DNA of 64,000 nt from Rudanella lutea DSM 19387 (GCF_000383955.1 NZ_KB913013.1:4731694-4795693); one strand, 5' to 3'. Counted from the first letter of the stretch, positions 9,346-18,917 are shown. Notes: generated by a model not told the origin, from the letters alone. Translations and numbers: made by a program.

Positions 9346-10740
9346 TCATTTCTTTTTGACTAAGCTGGCAATCATATCGGCTTCGCAAACCAGTTGCCCG
9401 GCCACGTAGCCACGTCCCTGCATTTTCACAATACCGCGTTTCATAGGCGACGTAAACTCGCACCGCAGAATGAGCGTATCGCCGGGAACCACATTGCGCC
9501 GGAACCGGCAGTTTTCAATTCCGATCAGGTAGGGCCAATAGTTTTCGGGGTCCGATACGGTGCTCAACACCAGAATTCCGCCTGTTTGGGCCATCGCTTC
9601 GAGCTGCATGACACCGGGCATCACCGGATTGCCGGGGAAGTGACCGGGGAAGAACGGCTCGTTCATCGTCACGTTTTTAATGCCAACCACGCTATTTTCG
9701 TCCAGCGCAATGATCCGGTCGATCAGCTGGAAGGGGTACCGGTGGGGGAGCAGCTGCGAGATCCGATTCATATCCATCACGGCTGGCTGCGTGGGGTCGA
9801 ACTGCGGTACCTGATTCTGGGCGTTTTTAAGCATTAATTTCTTTATCTTCTTGGCAAAGGCCACATTGGCGGCATGACCCGGACGGGCAGCCAGAATCTG
9901 CGCCTTGATCGGGCGGCCAACCAGGGCCAGATCGCCGATCATGTCGAGCAGTTTGTGCCGGGCCATCTCATTGGGGTAGTGCAGGTCCAGATTGTTCAGA
10001 ATACCGACTTCCCGGTTGACGCTCACTTTGGGTTTGTTGAGCAACTGCGCCAGGTGGTCGAGCTCGCCTTCTTCTACCTTACGATCAACAATCACGATAG
10101 CGTTGCTGAGGTCCCCCCCTTTGATCAAATTTTGTTTGTAAAGGGCCTCCAGCTCGTGCAGAAATACAAACGTACGGCACATGGCAATCTCTTCCGGAAA
10201 CTGAGTCAGATCGTTCAGGTACGCGTGTTGGCTGCTCAGAAACCGCGAGTTGTAGTCCACCATCACCGTCAGGCGGTAGTCGTTGAGCGGCAGGGCGGCA
10301 ATCTCAATATCTTTATCGTCGTTGCGATAGTGTACGTATTCGTTGACCTCGAAGTAATTACGAGCCGCGTTTTGTTCTTCGATGCCGGCATCGCGCAGGG
10401 CCTCTACAAACTTAATCGAGCTGCCATCCATGATCGGTGGTTCGGGGCCATCGAGCTGAATCAGGACGTTGTCGATCTGCAAACCTACCAAAGCGGCCAG
10501 GGTGTGCTCAACGGTGTGGATACGGGCCCCACTCTGCTCAATGGTTGTCCCCCGCGAGAGGTCTACCACGTTGTCTACGTCGGCATCTACAATGGGTTGG
10601 CCGGGCAGGTCGACACGTTGGAACTTGTAGCCGTGATTCGAAGGGGCGGGCAAAAAGGTCATGGTTGCCTGTACACCCGTATGCAGGCCCACGCCTGATA
10701 CCGAAACGGCCTTCTGGATAGTCTGCTGCTTAATATTCAT
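9346..10740 (-). CDS. lpxC/fabZ: Bifunctional UDP-3-O-acyl-GlcNAc deacetylase / 3-hydroxyacyl-ACP dehydratase
   Basis: 464 residues, a natural fusion typical of Bacteroidota. Residues about 1-305 are LpxC, with the zinc-binding HTVEHTLAAL and ARHKLLDMIGDLALVG (HKxxD) motifs; this enzyme deacetylates UDP-3-O-acyl-GlcNAc, the committed step to lipid A. Residues about 315-464 are FabZ, with LLPHRYPFQLIDRI and the hot-dog active site PFFPGHFPGNPVMPGVMQLE, which dehydrates 3-hydroxyacyl-ACP. The fusion places lipid A and fatty-acid synthesis, which compete for 3-hydroxyacyl-ACP, on one polypeptide. It lies between lpxD (75 nt upstream) and lpxA (109 nt downstream). Confidence 0.97.
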   Translation of the reverse strand: MNIKQQTIQKAVSVSGVGLHTGVQATMTFLPAPSNHGYKFQRVDLPGQPIVDADVDNVVDLSRGTTIEQSGARIHTVEHTLAALVGLQIDNVLIQLDGPEPPIMDGSSIKFVEALRDAGIEEQNAARNYFEVNEYVHYRNDDKDIEIAALPLNDYRLTVMVDYNSRFLSSQHAYLNDLTQFPEEIAMCRTFVFLHELEALYKQNLIKGGDLSNAIVIVDRKVEEGELDHLAQLLNKPKVSVNREVGILNNLDLHYPNEMARHKLLDMIGDLALVGRPIKAQILAARPGHAANVAFAKKIKKLMLKNAQNQVPQFDPTQPAVMDMNRISQLLPHRYPFQLIDRIIALDENSVVGIKNVTMNEPFFPGHFPGNPVMPGVMQLEAMAQTGGILVLSTVSDPENYWPYLIGIENCRFRRNVVPGDTLILRCEFTSPMKRGIVKMQGRGYVAGQLVCEADMIASLVKKK

Positions 10741-10815
10741 AGAGTAATCGTTCGTGGTTGGTGGTGAGTTTGCCCGATCTGCCCCGTAAGGCAGTGTCAG
10801 ATTGCCCGGAGGCAG

Positions 10816-11850
10816 TTATTGGTCACCAATCCCCTTTTTTTCTAAAGCCGAAATGCGTTTTTCCAGTTGCGGGAGCTGCCGAATGAGCACCTGCGACTTT
10901 AAACTTTCTTTGAGATCCTGCGAGGGCGTACCGTTGATGGCCTGCCCCGGCTCCTTAATGCTTTTGCCGACTCCCGACTGAGCGCCAATGCGCGTATGGT
11001 CGGCAATGCTGATGTGCCCACCAATACCTGCCTGCCCGCCAATGGTGCAGTTGGCCCCAATTTTGGTGGAGCCCGAAATGCCGGTTTGCGCGGCAATCAC
11101 GGTGTTGGCTCCAATTTCTACATTGTGGCCAATCTGAATCAGGTTGTCGAGCTTGGCTCCGCGACGGATAATCGTTGAGCCCATGGTAGCACAGTCGATG
11201 GTGGTGTTGGCGCCTACACTTACATAATCTTCCAGAATCACGTTGCCCAGTTGCGGAATCGTTTTGTACGTACCGTCGGGCTGTGGGGCAAATCCGAACC
11301 CGTCGCTACCGATTACGGCGTTGGGGTGTAGAGTGCAGTGACTGCCAACTACACAATTTTCGAGTACCCGTACGCCGGGGTGCAGAATGGTGTTATCGCC
11401 AATCTGAACGTTGTCGCCGATAAACACATGCGGGTAAATCTTTACGTTGTTGCCGATGCGGCAGTTGCGGCCAATGTACGAGAAAGCGCCCCGGTACACC
11501 TGTTCGCCAACGGTGCTGTTCTCGGCAAGGTAACTGGGTTGCTCCACGCCCACGCGGGCAAACGACATCTGCCGGTGGTACTCTTCGAGCAATCGGGTAA
11601 AGGCCGAATAGGAGTTTTCTACAAAAATAAGCGTAGCCGCTACTGGTTTCTTAGGCTCAAAGGACCCGTCGACAATCACGGCCGAAGCCTGCGTCGTGTA
11701 CAAGTAAGGCTCGTACTTCAGGTTGGATAAAAAGGAAATGCTACCTGGTTGGCCTTCTTCTATTTTGGCTAACTGGTTGATTGGCAGGGCATCGTTGCCC
11801 TGTACTTTGCCATTGATCAGGGCCGCAATTTGCCTGACAGTAAACTCCAT
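10816..11850 (-). CDS. lpxD: UDP-3-O-(3-hydroxyacyl)glucosamine N-acyltransferase
   Basis: 344 residues: an N-terminal uridine-binding domain ([18 protein letters not shown]...), a long hexapeptide-repeat beta helix, the catalytic His region [20 protein letters not shown], and a C-terminal helix ([18 protein letters not shown]) that could form a trimer coiled coil. It N-acylates UDP-3-O-acyl-glucosamine, the third lipid A step. It is read in the same direction as lpxC-fabZ and lpxA, and is preceded by the HD hydrolase gene at 148 nt. The length and start agree with the family. Confidence 0.97.
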   Translation of the reverse strand: MEFTVRQIAALINGKVQGNDALPINQLAKIEEGQPGSISFLSNLKYEPYLYTTQASAVIVDGSFEPKKPVAATLIFVENSYSAFTRLLEEYHRQMSFARVGVEQPSYLAENSTVGEQVYRGAFSYIGRNCRIGNNVKIYPHVFIGDNVQIGDNTILHPGVRVLENCVVGSHCTLHPNAVIGSDGFGFAPQPDGTYKTIPQLGNVILEDYVSVGANTTIDCATMGSTIIRRGAKLDNLIQIGHNVEIGANTVIAAQTGISGSTKIGANCTIGGQAGIGGHISIADHTRIGAQSGVGKSIKEPGQAINGTPSQDLKESLKSQVLIRQLPQLEKRISALEKKGIGDQ

Positions 11851-11998
11851 ACAAGATTGGTAGCGCTAAATAGAGACCCGCGAACGGGCGATTTTTCGGG
11901 CGCTAAGGTAGCCAACAAATAGGACTATTCGGTTATTTGTCCGATTATTTCAATAAATTACCCGGAACGCCATAGTCCGGCCCCGGAGGGGTGTCATT

Positions 11999-13273
11999 TT
12001 ACAGGGCAACTTCGGCAACGGGCAGGCTTAAATTTCGAGCCCAGCAGATGTAATGCCGCCGAACAATGTGCGTTAACGCCTTGATATTTGGTAAGTCCGA
12101 CGCGTCGGCAATGTCGATTACCTGCCCCGACTTCAGTTTGATGTTAATTTTGTCGCCCGAGGGCAAATAAGCCGCATTGGTTGCCTGTCCTTCTACCAGA
12201 AAATAGGACATTTCGTCGTCGGTAATACCGCGCTGCCGTAGTTGTGTTTCAATTTCGCCTACCAAAGCGGCATCGAACGGTTCGGTTGCGTGAATAATCT
12301 TGTACAAATGCCGGTTGAGGAGCATTTGGCAAATGCTCGATAGTACCCGGTCTGTGTGTTTACTCCAGAGCTTAATGCAGGCCCACACGTCGAAATCGTC
12401 CAGCTCAGTGAAAGCTTTCAGGTACCGGGGTTCCGTTTTGAACTCGACAATGCTGATGTCGTTTTCCAGAAAAAGCCGAAACGCGGGCGATGCAAACAGG
12501 GTATCGGCCCCGTACTGATGGACCAGAAACCGCGCCCGGCGCAACACCTGAACCAGCATCGACTCCACGCAGATCGACGTTTTGTGCAGATACACCTGCC
12601 AGTACATAATCCGGCGCGAGTTCAGGAAGTTTTCGATGCTCAGAATCCCTTTGGCCTCTACCGCCAGTTGATCGTCGACCAAATCGAGCATTTTAATGAT
12701 CCGATCGGCCCCGATAGTGCCTTCGGCGACACCCGTGTAAAAACTGTCGCGGTTGAGGTAGTCCATCCGGTCCATGTCGAGCTGACTCGAAACCAGCTGG
12801 TGGAAAAATGGCCGTTCGTAGGTGCCCTCAAACATCCGAATGGCGGTCGAAAGCCGACCGCCAAACTGTCGGTTGAGGTCGTGCATGAGCAGGAGCGAAA
12901 CCTCTTCGTGGGGTACATCCTGCAAAAAACAGGACTCCAGCACATGCGAAAAGGGGCCGTGACCCACGTCGTGCAGCAGAATGGCAATTTGCGCAGCCTC
13001 GCATTCCTCGTCGCTGATGGCGTGACCCTTCCCCCGCAGTGTCTGAATAGCCTGCCCCATCAGATGCATGGCGCCGAGGGCGTGATGAAACCGCGTGTGC
13101 AGCGCACCGGGATACACGTACTCCGACATACCCAGTTGCTTGATGCGCCGAAGCCGTTGGAAATACGGGTGCTCGACCAGGTCGTAAAGCAGTTCGGAGG
13201 GAATCGTAATGAACCCGTAGACGGGGTCGTTCAGAATTTTCTTTTTGTTGACGGAGGCCAAAGCGAGGAGCAA
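11999..13273 (-). CDS. HD-domain phosphohydrolase (dGTPase/SAMHD1-like)
   Basis: About 424 residues with a full HD metal site: RFHHALGAMHL, the HD doublet in LLHDVGHGPFSHVLE, and a later Asp in SQLDMDRMDYLNRD. Members of this family (YdhJ/SAMHD1-like) hydrolyse deoxynucleotides or related phosphates; the substrate is not assigned here. There is no in-frame ATG near the N-terminus: an in-frame TAA lies just upstream, and the candidates are TTG at 13273 or TTG at 13261, before SVNKKKILNDPVYGFI. The next ATG is near residue 48, inside the conserved region. The gene is upstream of lpxD on the same strand and may be the first gene of the lpx operon, as is often seen in Bacteroidota. Confidence 0.9.
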   Translation of the reverse strand: MLLALASVNKKKILNDPVYGFITIPSELLYDLVEHPYFQRLRRIKQLGMSEYVYPGALHTRFHHALGAMHLMGQAIQTLRGKGHAISDEECEAAQIAILLHDVGHGPFSHVLESCFLQDVPHEEVSLLLMHDLNRQFGGRLSTAIRMFEGTYERPFFHQLVSSQLDMDRMDYLNRDSFYTGVAEGTIGADRIIKMLDLVDDQLAVEAKGILSIENFLNSRRIMYWQVYLHKTSICVESMLVQVLRRARFLVHQYGADTLFASPAFRLFLENDISIVEFKTEPRYLKAFTELDDFDVWACIKLWSKHTDRVLSSICQMLLNRHLYKIIHATEPFDAALVGEIETQLRQRGITDDEMSYFLVEGQATNAAYLPSGDKINIKLKSGQVIDIADASDLPNIKALTHIVRRHYICWARNLSLPVAEVAL

Positions 13274-13284
13274 CTGATTTTTAT

Positions 13285-13292
13285 CAAAGATA
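13285..13292 (-). promoter_or_regulatory. -7 box upstream of the HD hydrolase gene
   Basis: TATCTTTG on the minus strand matches TAnnTTTG. Transcription would begin only a few nt before the TTG start at 13273, implying a very short leader or use of the TTG at 13261. No clear -33 TTG was found. Confidence 0.4.
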
Positions 13293-13348
13293 ACAGATTA
13301 CGGGCAGAATGTTTTGGGGCTCGTCGGCTCGAACCGGGGCCGTACCTC

Positions 13349-13379
13349 TTGCAAACCGGGGTTTATCGTTGTATATTTG
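13349..13379 (+). promoter_or_regulatory. Promoter of the CAU tRNA gene
   Basis: TTG (13349-13351), a 20-nt spacer and TATATTTG (13372-13379) match the Bacteroidota -33/-7 consensus. The -7 box ends 30 nt before the tRNA. Confidence 0.75.
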
Positions 13380-13409
13380 CCATACGGAAAAGCAGCGCTT
13401 TGTCTGTAT

Positions 13410-13483
13410 GGGCTTGTAACTCAGTCGGTTAGAGTGCCTGACTCATAATCAGTAAGTCCCAGGTTCGAGTCCTGGCTGGCCCA
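13410..13483 (+). tRNA. tRNA with CAU anticodon (Ile2 or elongator Met)
   Basis: A 74-nt cloverleaf: acceptor GGGCTTG/CTGGCCC with discriminator A, D arm ACTC/GAGT, anticodon loop CTCATAA (CAT at 13444-13446), T arm CCAGG-TTCGAGT-CCTGG. CCA is not encoded. A CAU anticodon reads AUG (Met) or, after lysidine modification, AUA (Ile). The ACTCATAATC context and the C4-G69 pair lean towards Ile2, but sequence alone does not settle it. It is not the initiator: the three G-C pairs before the anticodon loop are absent. Oddities are a U6-U67 mismatch, a C27-U43 mismatch and an A10-U25 pair where G-C is usual. Confidence 0.85.
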
Positions 13484-13527
13484 CAAACCCCCATTTGCCA
13501 TTGGCAGGTGGGGGTTTGTTTTTTTAA
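13484..13527 (+). terminator. Terminator after the CAU tRNA
   Basis: CAAACCCCCA and TGGGGGTTTG, with inner arms TGCCA/TGGCA, form a long stem immediately after the tRNA. A T7 run follows. Confidence 0.9.
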
Positions 13528-13609
13528 GGCATCCGTCGTAAATCGCCGGGCATCACGCACAGGCCGACGCCCACACGCGCTCGGCCTCAATTGAATCGAC
13601 AAACGAAAA

Positions 13610-14479
13610 ATGACTCTCAAAACCATTGATACCGGCTTCTTCAAACTCGACGGGGGAGCTATGTTCGGCGTTGTGCCGAAACCACTCTGGAATAAACTCA
13701 ATCCGGCCGACGCTCAAAACCGCTGTACCTGGGCGATGCGCTGCCTACTCCTGGAAACAACCGATGCCGACGGACGCCCCCGGCTGGTGCTGGTTGATAC
13801 AGGGCTGGGCGATAAGCAGGATGACAAATTCTTCGGGCATTACGAGCCCCATCACGGCGACGGTCCCGATAAGGCCGAACTGATTGCGTCGATTCGGCGG
13901 GCGGGCTATTCAGAAACCGATATTACCGATGTACTGCTCACGCACCTGCACTTCGACCATGTAGGTGGAGCCATCCGGCGCGTGGGCGGGCGCTTGGAGC
14001 CCACGTTTACCAAGGCCACCTACTGGACTCACAGCGCCCATTGGCAGTGGGCTACGCACCCCAATCCCCGTGAGAAAGCGTCATTTCTGAAAGAGAACAT
14101 CTTGCCGCTCGAAGAAAGTGGGCAACTCCGGTTTCTCGATGAGGGCGGGCTCACCCTGCCCGGCATGGATCTGGTATGCGTAGACGGGCATACCGAAAAA
14201 ATGGCCCTGCCCAAGCTCACGGTGGGTAACCAGACGGTGCTGTACTGCGCCGACCTGATACCGTCGGCAGGGCACGTGCCCTTACCCTACGTAATGAGTT
14301 ATGATGTACGGCCTCTGCTCACGATGGACGAAAAAGCGCGGGTGCTTACCCAGGCTGCGGCCGAAAATTGGGTGCTGATGTTTGAGCACGACCCCGTGAC
14401 CGAAGCGGCCACTGTAGAACAGACCGAAAAAGGCGTACGGATTAAAGACAAAGGGCCCCTCTCGGCGTTTATAGGGTGA
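13610..14479 (+). CDS. MBL-fold metallohydrolase
   Basis: 289 residues. The metal-binding motif HTHLHFDHVGG (HxHxDH) marks a binuclear metallo-beta-lactamase fold. Further ligands are plausible in CVDGHTEKM and near the C-terminal FEHDP. The MTLKTIDTGFFKLDGG start and overall layout resemble the lactonase-like group (AHL lactonases and relatives), but no substrate can be assigned. No signal peptide is seen, so it is probably cytoplasmic. It stands after the tRNA terminator and ends 58 nt before the patatin gene, on the same strand. Confidence 0.85.
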   Translation: MTLKTIDTGFFKLDGGAMFGVVPKPLWNKLNPADAQNRCTWAMRCLLLETTDADGRPRLVLVDTGLGDKQDDKFFGHYEPHHGDGPDKAELIASIRRAGYSETDITDVLLTHLHFDHVGGAIRRVGGRLEPTFTKATYWTHSAHWQWATHPNPREKASFLKENILPLEESGQLRFLDEGGLTLPGMDLVCVDGHTEKMALPKLTVGNQTVLYCADLIPSAGHVPLPYVMSYDVRPLLTMDEKARVLTQAAAENWVLMFEHDPVTEAATVEQTEKGVRIKDKGPLSAFIG

Positions 14480-14537
14480 GCAGTCGGGCTCAGGTATTGG
14501 AGCGGAGCGCAACGAACTACTCATTCACGATTCGTCT

Positions 14538-15305
14538 ATGGAGATAGGTCTGGTTTTGTCGGGTGGGGGAGCCCGTGGCATCGCCCATCTGGGTGTTATG
14601 AAAGCCCTCAATGAACAGGGGATTACCATTAGTCGGATTGCCGGTACCAGTGCGGGGGCCATTGCCGGGGCCTTGTTTGCCAATGGCTATACGCCCGAGG
14701 AAAGCCTGAAAATTATCGAGTCGTCGTCGTTTACGAAGTATCTGCGACCCGCCTGGAATCGGATGGGCCTGCTTCGGATTGATACCGCGATTGATCTTTA
14801 CCGGCAGCATTTGCCGCACGACCGGTTCGAGCGTTTACAGATTCCGTTGCACGTGGCAGCTGTTGATCTGAACGAGGGTGATCTCGACGTGTTTGAGTCG
14901 GGCGAGCTGATCCGGCCGGTATTGGCTTCGTGCTGTTTGCCGGGCATTTTCGAACCGATGTTGATTAATAAGCGGCAGTATGTAGACGGCGGTGTGCTAA
15001 ACAATCTGCCGGTCGAACTGATCGAAAATAAGGTCGACATCGTGCTGGGCTCGCACTGTAACCCGTTTGGGCTGACCAAGCCCATTACATCTATGCGCGG
15101 AGTAATTGAGCGCAGCCTGATTCTGGCGGTGCAGAGCAAAACCAAAGAACGGTTTGCCAAGTGCAATGTCTTGATTGAGCCGCCCGAGTTAGCCAATTAC
15201 GGCTTGTCCGATATTAAACGGGCCCGCGAATTGTTTCGCATCGGCTACCAACATACTAAAGGAATGGCTCGTCAAATCGAGAAACAGATGCAGGCTTTAG
15301 CCTAA
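14538..15305 (+). CDS. Patatin-like phospholipase
   Basis: 255 residues with the oxyanion-hole glycine motif SGGGARGIAHLG at the very N-terminus, the nucleophile elbow GTSAGA (GxSxG), and the catalytic Asp in YVDGGVLNNLPVE, giving the Ser-Asp dyad of patatins. Such enzymes hydrolyse acyl chains from phospholipids or other lipids. There is no signal peptide and no C-terminal barrel, so it belongs to the short RssA-like group and is probably cytoplasmic or membrane-peripheral. ATG 14538 places the glycine motif as in the family. A strong terminator follows the stop codon directly. Confidence 0.92.
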   Translation: MEIGLVLSGGGARGIAHLGVMKALNEQGITISRIAGTSAGAIAGALFANGYTPEESLKIIESSSFTKYLRPAWNRMGLLRIDTAIDLYRQHLPHDRFERLQIPLHVAAVDLNEGDLDVFESGELIRPVLASCCLPGIFEPMLINKRQYVDGGVLNNLPVELIENKVDIVLGSHCNPFGLTKPITSMRGVIERSLILAVQSKTKERFAKCNVLIEPPELANYGLSDIKRARELFRIGYQHTKGMARQIEKQMQALA

Positions 15306-15306
15306 T

Positions 15307-15336
15307 AAAAAACCCAGCACAGAAGCTGGGTTTTTT
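15307..15336 (+). terminator. Terminator after the patatin gene
   Basis: AAAAAACCCAGC and GCTGGGTTTTTT form a 12-bp stem with a 6-nt loop, ending in T6, directly behind the stop codon. Confidence 0.92.
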
Positions 15337-15600
15337 GTTGGTGTGTGCTTGCACGAAGTAAACGTCTATACGAAGTAAAATGACTCGTTCTGGTATGAAG
15401 GGTTAGTCATTATGAGAATAGTACAATCAGCTTGAATTTTTGAGCGATATTCGTCGTTTAAAGTAACTTATTAGAATGAGTAATTTTACTATAAGAAAAT
15501 TTAATAATTCTTGGTTATAATGTGTATATAGTAAAATAAAATTTGGGAAATGGTTAATTATTAAAATATAATTAGGTAAGTTTTTTGATCGGCCAAAATA
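15337..15600. other. AT-rich spacer before the first susC
   Basis: A markedly AT-rich stretch between the patatin terminator and the susC promoter. No ORF with coding character, RNA or repeat was recognised. It may hold binding sites for a SusCD-specific regulator. Confidence 0.4.
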
Positions 15601-15630
15601 TTGCATTGTATCTGTCTGCGCCTATTTTTG
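15601..15630 (+). promoter_or_regulatory. Promoter of the first SusC/SusD operon
   Basis: TTG (15601-15603), a 19-nt spacer and TATTTTTG (15623-15630) match the Bacteroidota consensus. The ATG of susC is 44 nt downstream, which supports the start at 15675 over the longer open frame. Confidence 0.75.
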
Positions 15631-15674
15631 CAGGAATTCTACTTGTATTCTTCAATCTCAAACAAACTGTTCTT

Positions 15675-18600
15675 ATGAGGAAAACTCTACTGGTGAGCCT
15701 ACTGGTGTTATGCTCACTCTGGGCCTGGGCTCAGGAGAGAATCGTCACCGGTCAGGTCATTTCGGCCGACGACGGGGCGCCGATGCCGGGGGTATCGGTC
15801 GTTTTGAAAGGCTCCACAAAAGGGTCGAATACCGACGCTTCGGGGAATTATTCAATTAGTGTTCCTCAGAAGGGCGGGCGGCTTGTCTTTAGCTTCGTGG
15901 GCTCTGCCTCGCAGGAAGTCGAGGTGGGTAATCAGACCAAAATTGATATCAAACTCGTTTCCGACAGCAAGGAGCTTGGCGAAGTGGTTGTAACGGCGCA
16001 GGGCCTTGTTCGGGAGAAGCGGGCACTCGGTTATGCCGTGAATGCCGTCGATAAAAAATCTATTGAAGACCGGCCACAGGCCGACGTAGGTCGGGTTCTG
16101 CAAGGTAAAGTACCGGGTGTGAACATCACGGCAACGTCGGGGGTGTCGGGTACGGGTACCAACATTACCATTCGCGGCTACTCGTCGATTACGGGTTCGG
16201 TGCAACCTCTGTTTGTGGTGGATGGGGTTCCGTTCAACTCAAGCACCAACACGCGGGGTGGTTTTACCAGCGGTGGACAGACCTCGTCGAGCCGGTTTCT
16301 GGACCTCGACCCCAACAACATCGAAAATATCACGGTACTGAAGGGTCTGGCGGCTACGGTAACTTATGGTGATCAGGGCCGGAACGGGGTAATTCTGGTG
16401 ACAACCAAGAATGGTAGCAAGAAGGCCCGCAAAACCGAATTTACGGTAACGCAGTCGTTCTTTACCAACACGGCGCACCTGCCCAAGTATCAGAACGACT
16501 ACGTAGGTGGTTTCCAGCAAAACCTCGGTTATTTCTTCAGTAACTGGGGCCCTACGCTCGATGAAGCCCGTACGTACCCATCGCAGAACACCAATACGGC
16601 TCTCACCAACCACCCATACGCGTTTTTGTCAGTAGCGGCTACGCGGGCGGCTATGGCTCCGTATGTGGCCTCGGTGAGCCCGTACACGATGCAGGTGTTC
16701 CCCAACAACGTAAGCGACTTTTTCCGTACCGGCAACATCTCCAACACGGGCCTGAACATTTCGGGCGGTGGCGAGAAGGTGAGCTACAACGTGTCGGTGG
16801 GGTATAACAATGAGCAGGGCTATATTCCCGAGAATGGCCTGAAGCGTTTGAACCTCGGTTTGGGTCTGAATGCCCAAATGAGCAAGCGGCTCACCATGCA
16901 AACATCGATCAACTTTGTTAATACGGATCAGTTTTCGCCACCGCTTAGCTCAGGAACAGGTAACAACGCCAACGATTTCCCCTCGGTGCTGGCCAACGTG
17001 ATGTACACCCCTCGGCAGGTCGACCTGATGGGATGGCCTTATGAGAACCCGGTAGATGGCAGCTCGGTGTACTTCCGGAGCGGTAACGATATTCCGAACC
17101 CCCGCTGGGTGTTGGCCAACTACAAAACGACGGGCGTGGTAAACCGGATTTTTGCCTCTAACACGGCTACGTACGATTTCGGTAATGACCTGACGCTGTT
17201 GTTTAAAACTGGTCTGGATACCTACGACGAGACCCAGGATTTCATGATCAACAAAGGGGGCGTTCAGTTGGTAAATGGTCTGTACAACACGGTTAATTTC
17301 AAGAATACCATTTGGGACAATACCGCCATCCTGTCGTACAGCAAAGCGCTGACTGAGAAGCTGAGCGTGTCGGCTAAAGTGGGCGGTAACCTGCGGAATG
17401 ACCGGCTGAGCGTATTCAATATGAACAGCCAGAACCAACTGGCCCGTAACCTATTCCGGCACAACAACTTCATTGATAACGTCTCGTTTAATCGTACCGA
17501 AGAGCAGACCCGGATGGGTGTTTTCGGAGAGGTTACGGCCGATTTCAACAACTACCTGTTTTTGAACTTCGCTGGCCGAAACGACTGGACCTCGACCGTG
17601 GAGAAGGCTAACCGCCGGATTTTCTATCCTTCAGGCAGTATTTCGTTCGTGCCCACTACGGCCTTCAACGGGTTGTCGTCGGGATTCATGAACTTCCTCA
17701 AACTGCGGGCGGGTGTGGGTACCTCGGCTGGTTTCCCGAGCCCCTACAACACGCGTAACATTCTGGCGCAGAATGCACGGGGCTGGCTCAATGCCGCCGG
17801 GGCGCCTGTACAAACACACTCGGTCGACAACACCCTGGGTAACCCCAACCTGAAGCCCGAGTTGCACACCGAGTATGAGTTGGGTGCTGAAGGGAAGTTC
17901 CTCAATAACCGGGTAAGTGTTGACCTGACCCTGTACCGCCGGATTACGCGCAACCTGATTACCAACGCTCCGCTCGATGCGGCTACGGGCTTCACCGGTA
18001 CCACCATCAACATCGGTAAAATTCGGAATCAGGGTATCGAGCTGAACCTGACGGCCAATCTCGTGCGCAGAGGTGCATTCAGCTGGGATGCAACCGGTGT
18101 GTTCAGCCGCAACGAACCACTCGTAATGGACCTCGGCGGCACGTTACAGGAAGTGCAGATCACGGGTTTTGCCGGCCTGGGTAACTTCGCTGTGGTGGGC
18201 AAGCCGTTCAACATTATCAAAGGGACGGGTTACCGCCGGAACGATCAGGGACAATTCCTGATCGACGGACAGGGGTATCTGCAAACCACCACTACTCCGA
18301 TTGTACTGGGTGATCCGAACCCGGCCTTTACTACGAGCCTGATCAATGAGCTGAGCTACAAAGGATTGTCGTTCAGCATGATGTGGTCGTACCGGCATGG
18401 CGGAGCTATGTACTCATCAACGGCCGGTGCCCTGATGGGTCGGGGTCTGACGTACGACACGGGCCTGAAAGCAGGTTATGACCGCGCCCAAACGTTTATC
18501 TTCCCCGGCGTGAAAGCCGACGGTCAGCCCAACGATATTCAGGTTACGGCGTCTGACGTAGGCTTTAACAACCTCTATTTCTTCGGTGACGAAGGCCGCA

Positions 18601-18863
18601 TTTACGATGGATCAACCATCCGTTTGCAGGAAGTGTCGCTGGCCTATCAGCTGCCTAAAACGCTCATCGGTAAGCTGGGTATCAAAGGTGCTTCGATTGC
18701 CCTGACTGGTAACAACCTCTGGTATCGGGCACTGCACTTCCCTCCGGGCCTCAACTTCGATACGGATAACCTCGGTCTGGGGGTAGGCAACGGCCTCGGT
18801 TTCGAGTTCCTGACGGGGCCAAGCGCACGCCGGTTGGGCGGTACGCTTAAACTGACGTTCTAA
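15675..18863 (+). CDS. SusC/RagA family TonB-linked outer-membrane protein
   Basis: 1062 residues. A signal peptide (MRKTLLVSLLVLCSLWAWAQ) is followed by a carboxypeptidase-regulatory-like domain (residues about 23-105, VTGQVISADDGAPMPGVSVV), a TonB plug (about 115-235, GKVPGVNITATSG...VDGVPF) and a 22-strand-type barrel. The usual SusC motif DASASAIYGSRASNGV is replaced by LKGLAATVTYGDQGRNGV, marking a divergent subfamily. With the SusD protein it imports an oligosaccharide, peptide or other polymer using TonB energy; the substrate is unknown. The frame is open from 15585, but the signal peptide and promoter fix the start at 15675. Confidence 0.95.
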   Translation: MRKTLLVSLLVLCSLWAWAQERIVTGQVISADDGAPMPGVSVVLKGSTKGSNTDASGNYSISVPQKGGRLVFSFVGSASQEVEVGNQTKIDIKLVSDSKELGEVVVTAQGLVREKRALGYAVNAVDKKSIEDRPQADVGRVLQGKVPGVNITATSGVSGTGTNITIRGYSSITGSVQPLFVVDGVPFNSSTNTRGGFTSGGQTSSSRFLDLDPNNIENITVLKGLAATVTYGDQGRNGVILVTTKNGSKKARKTEFTVTQSFFTNTAHLPKYQNDYVGGFQQNLGYFFSNWGPTLDEARTYPSQNTNTALTNHPYAFLSVAATRAAMAPYVASVSPYTMQVFPNNVSDFFRTGNISNTGLNISGGGEKVSYNVSVGYNNEQGYIPENGLKRLNLGLGLNAQMSKRLTMQTSINFVNTDQFSPPLSSGTGNNANDFPSVLANVMYTPRQVDLMGWPYENPVDGSSVYFRSGNDIPNPRWVLANYKTTGVVNRIFASNTATYDFGNDLTLLFKTGLDTYDETQDFMINKGGVQLVNGLYNTVNFKNTIWDNTAILSYSKALTEKLSVSAKVGGNLRNDRLSVFNMNSQNQLARNLFRHNNFIDNVSFNRTEEQTRMGVFGEVTADFNNYLFLNFAGRNDWTSTVEKANRRIFYPSGSISFVPTTAFNGLSSGFMNFLKLRAGVGTSAGFPSPYNTRNILAQNARGWLNAAGAPVQTHSVDNTLGNPNLKPELHTEYELGAEGKFLNNRVSVDLTLYRRITRNLITNAPLDAATGFTGTTINIGKIRNQGIELNLTANLVRRGAFSWDATGVFSRNEPLVMDLGGTLQEVQITGFAGLGNFAVVGKPFNIIKGTGYRRNDQGQFLIDGQGYLQTTTTPIVLGDPNPAFTTSLINELSYKGLSFSMMWSYRHGGAMYSSTAGALMGRGLTYDTGLKAGYDRAQTFIFPGVKADGQPNDIQVTASDVGFNNLYFFGDEGRIYDGSTIRLQEVSLAYQLPKTLIGKLGIKGASIALTGNNLWYRALHFPPGLNFDTDNLGLGVGNGLGFEFLTGPSARRLGGTLKLTF

Positions 18864-18917
18864 CCAATACCTGTTGGGAAGAAACCTAATTAACAGACTT
18901 AAAAATCATTGCAAACG

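Noticed and set aside
9874-10698. 274-residue open frame antisense to lpxC-fabZ
   Set aside because: No motif; the opposite strand is unambiguous.
12356-13432. 358-residue open frame antisense to the HD hydrolase
   Set aside because: Shadow of the HD gene; it also runs into the tRNA promoter and tRNA.
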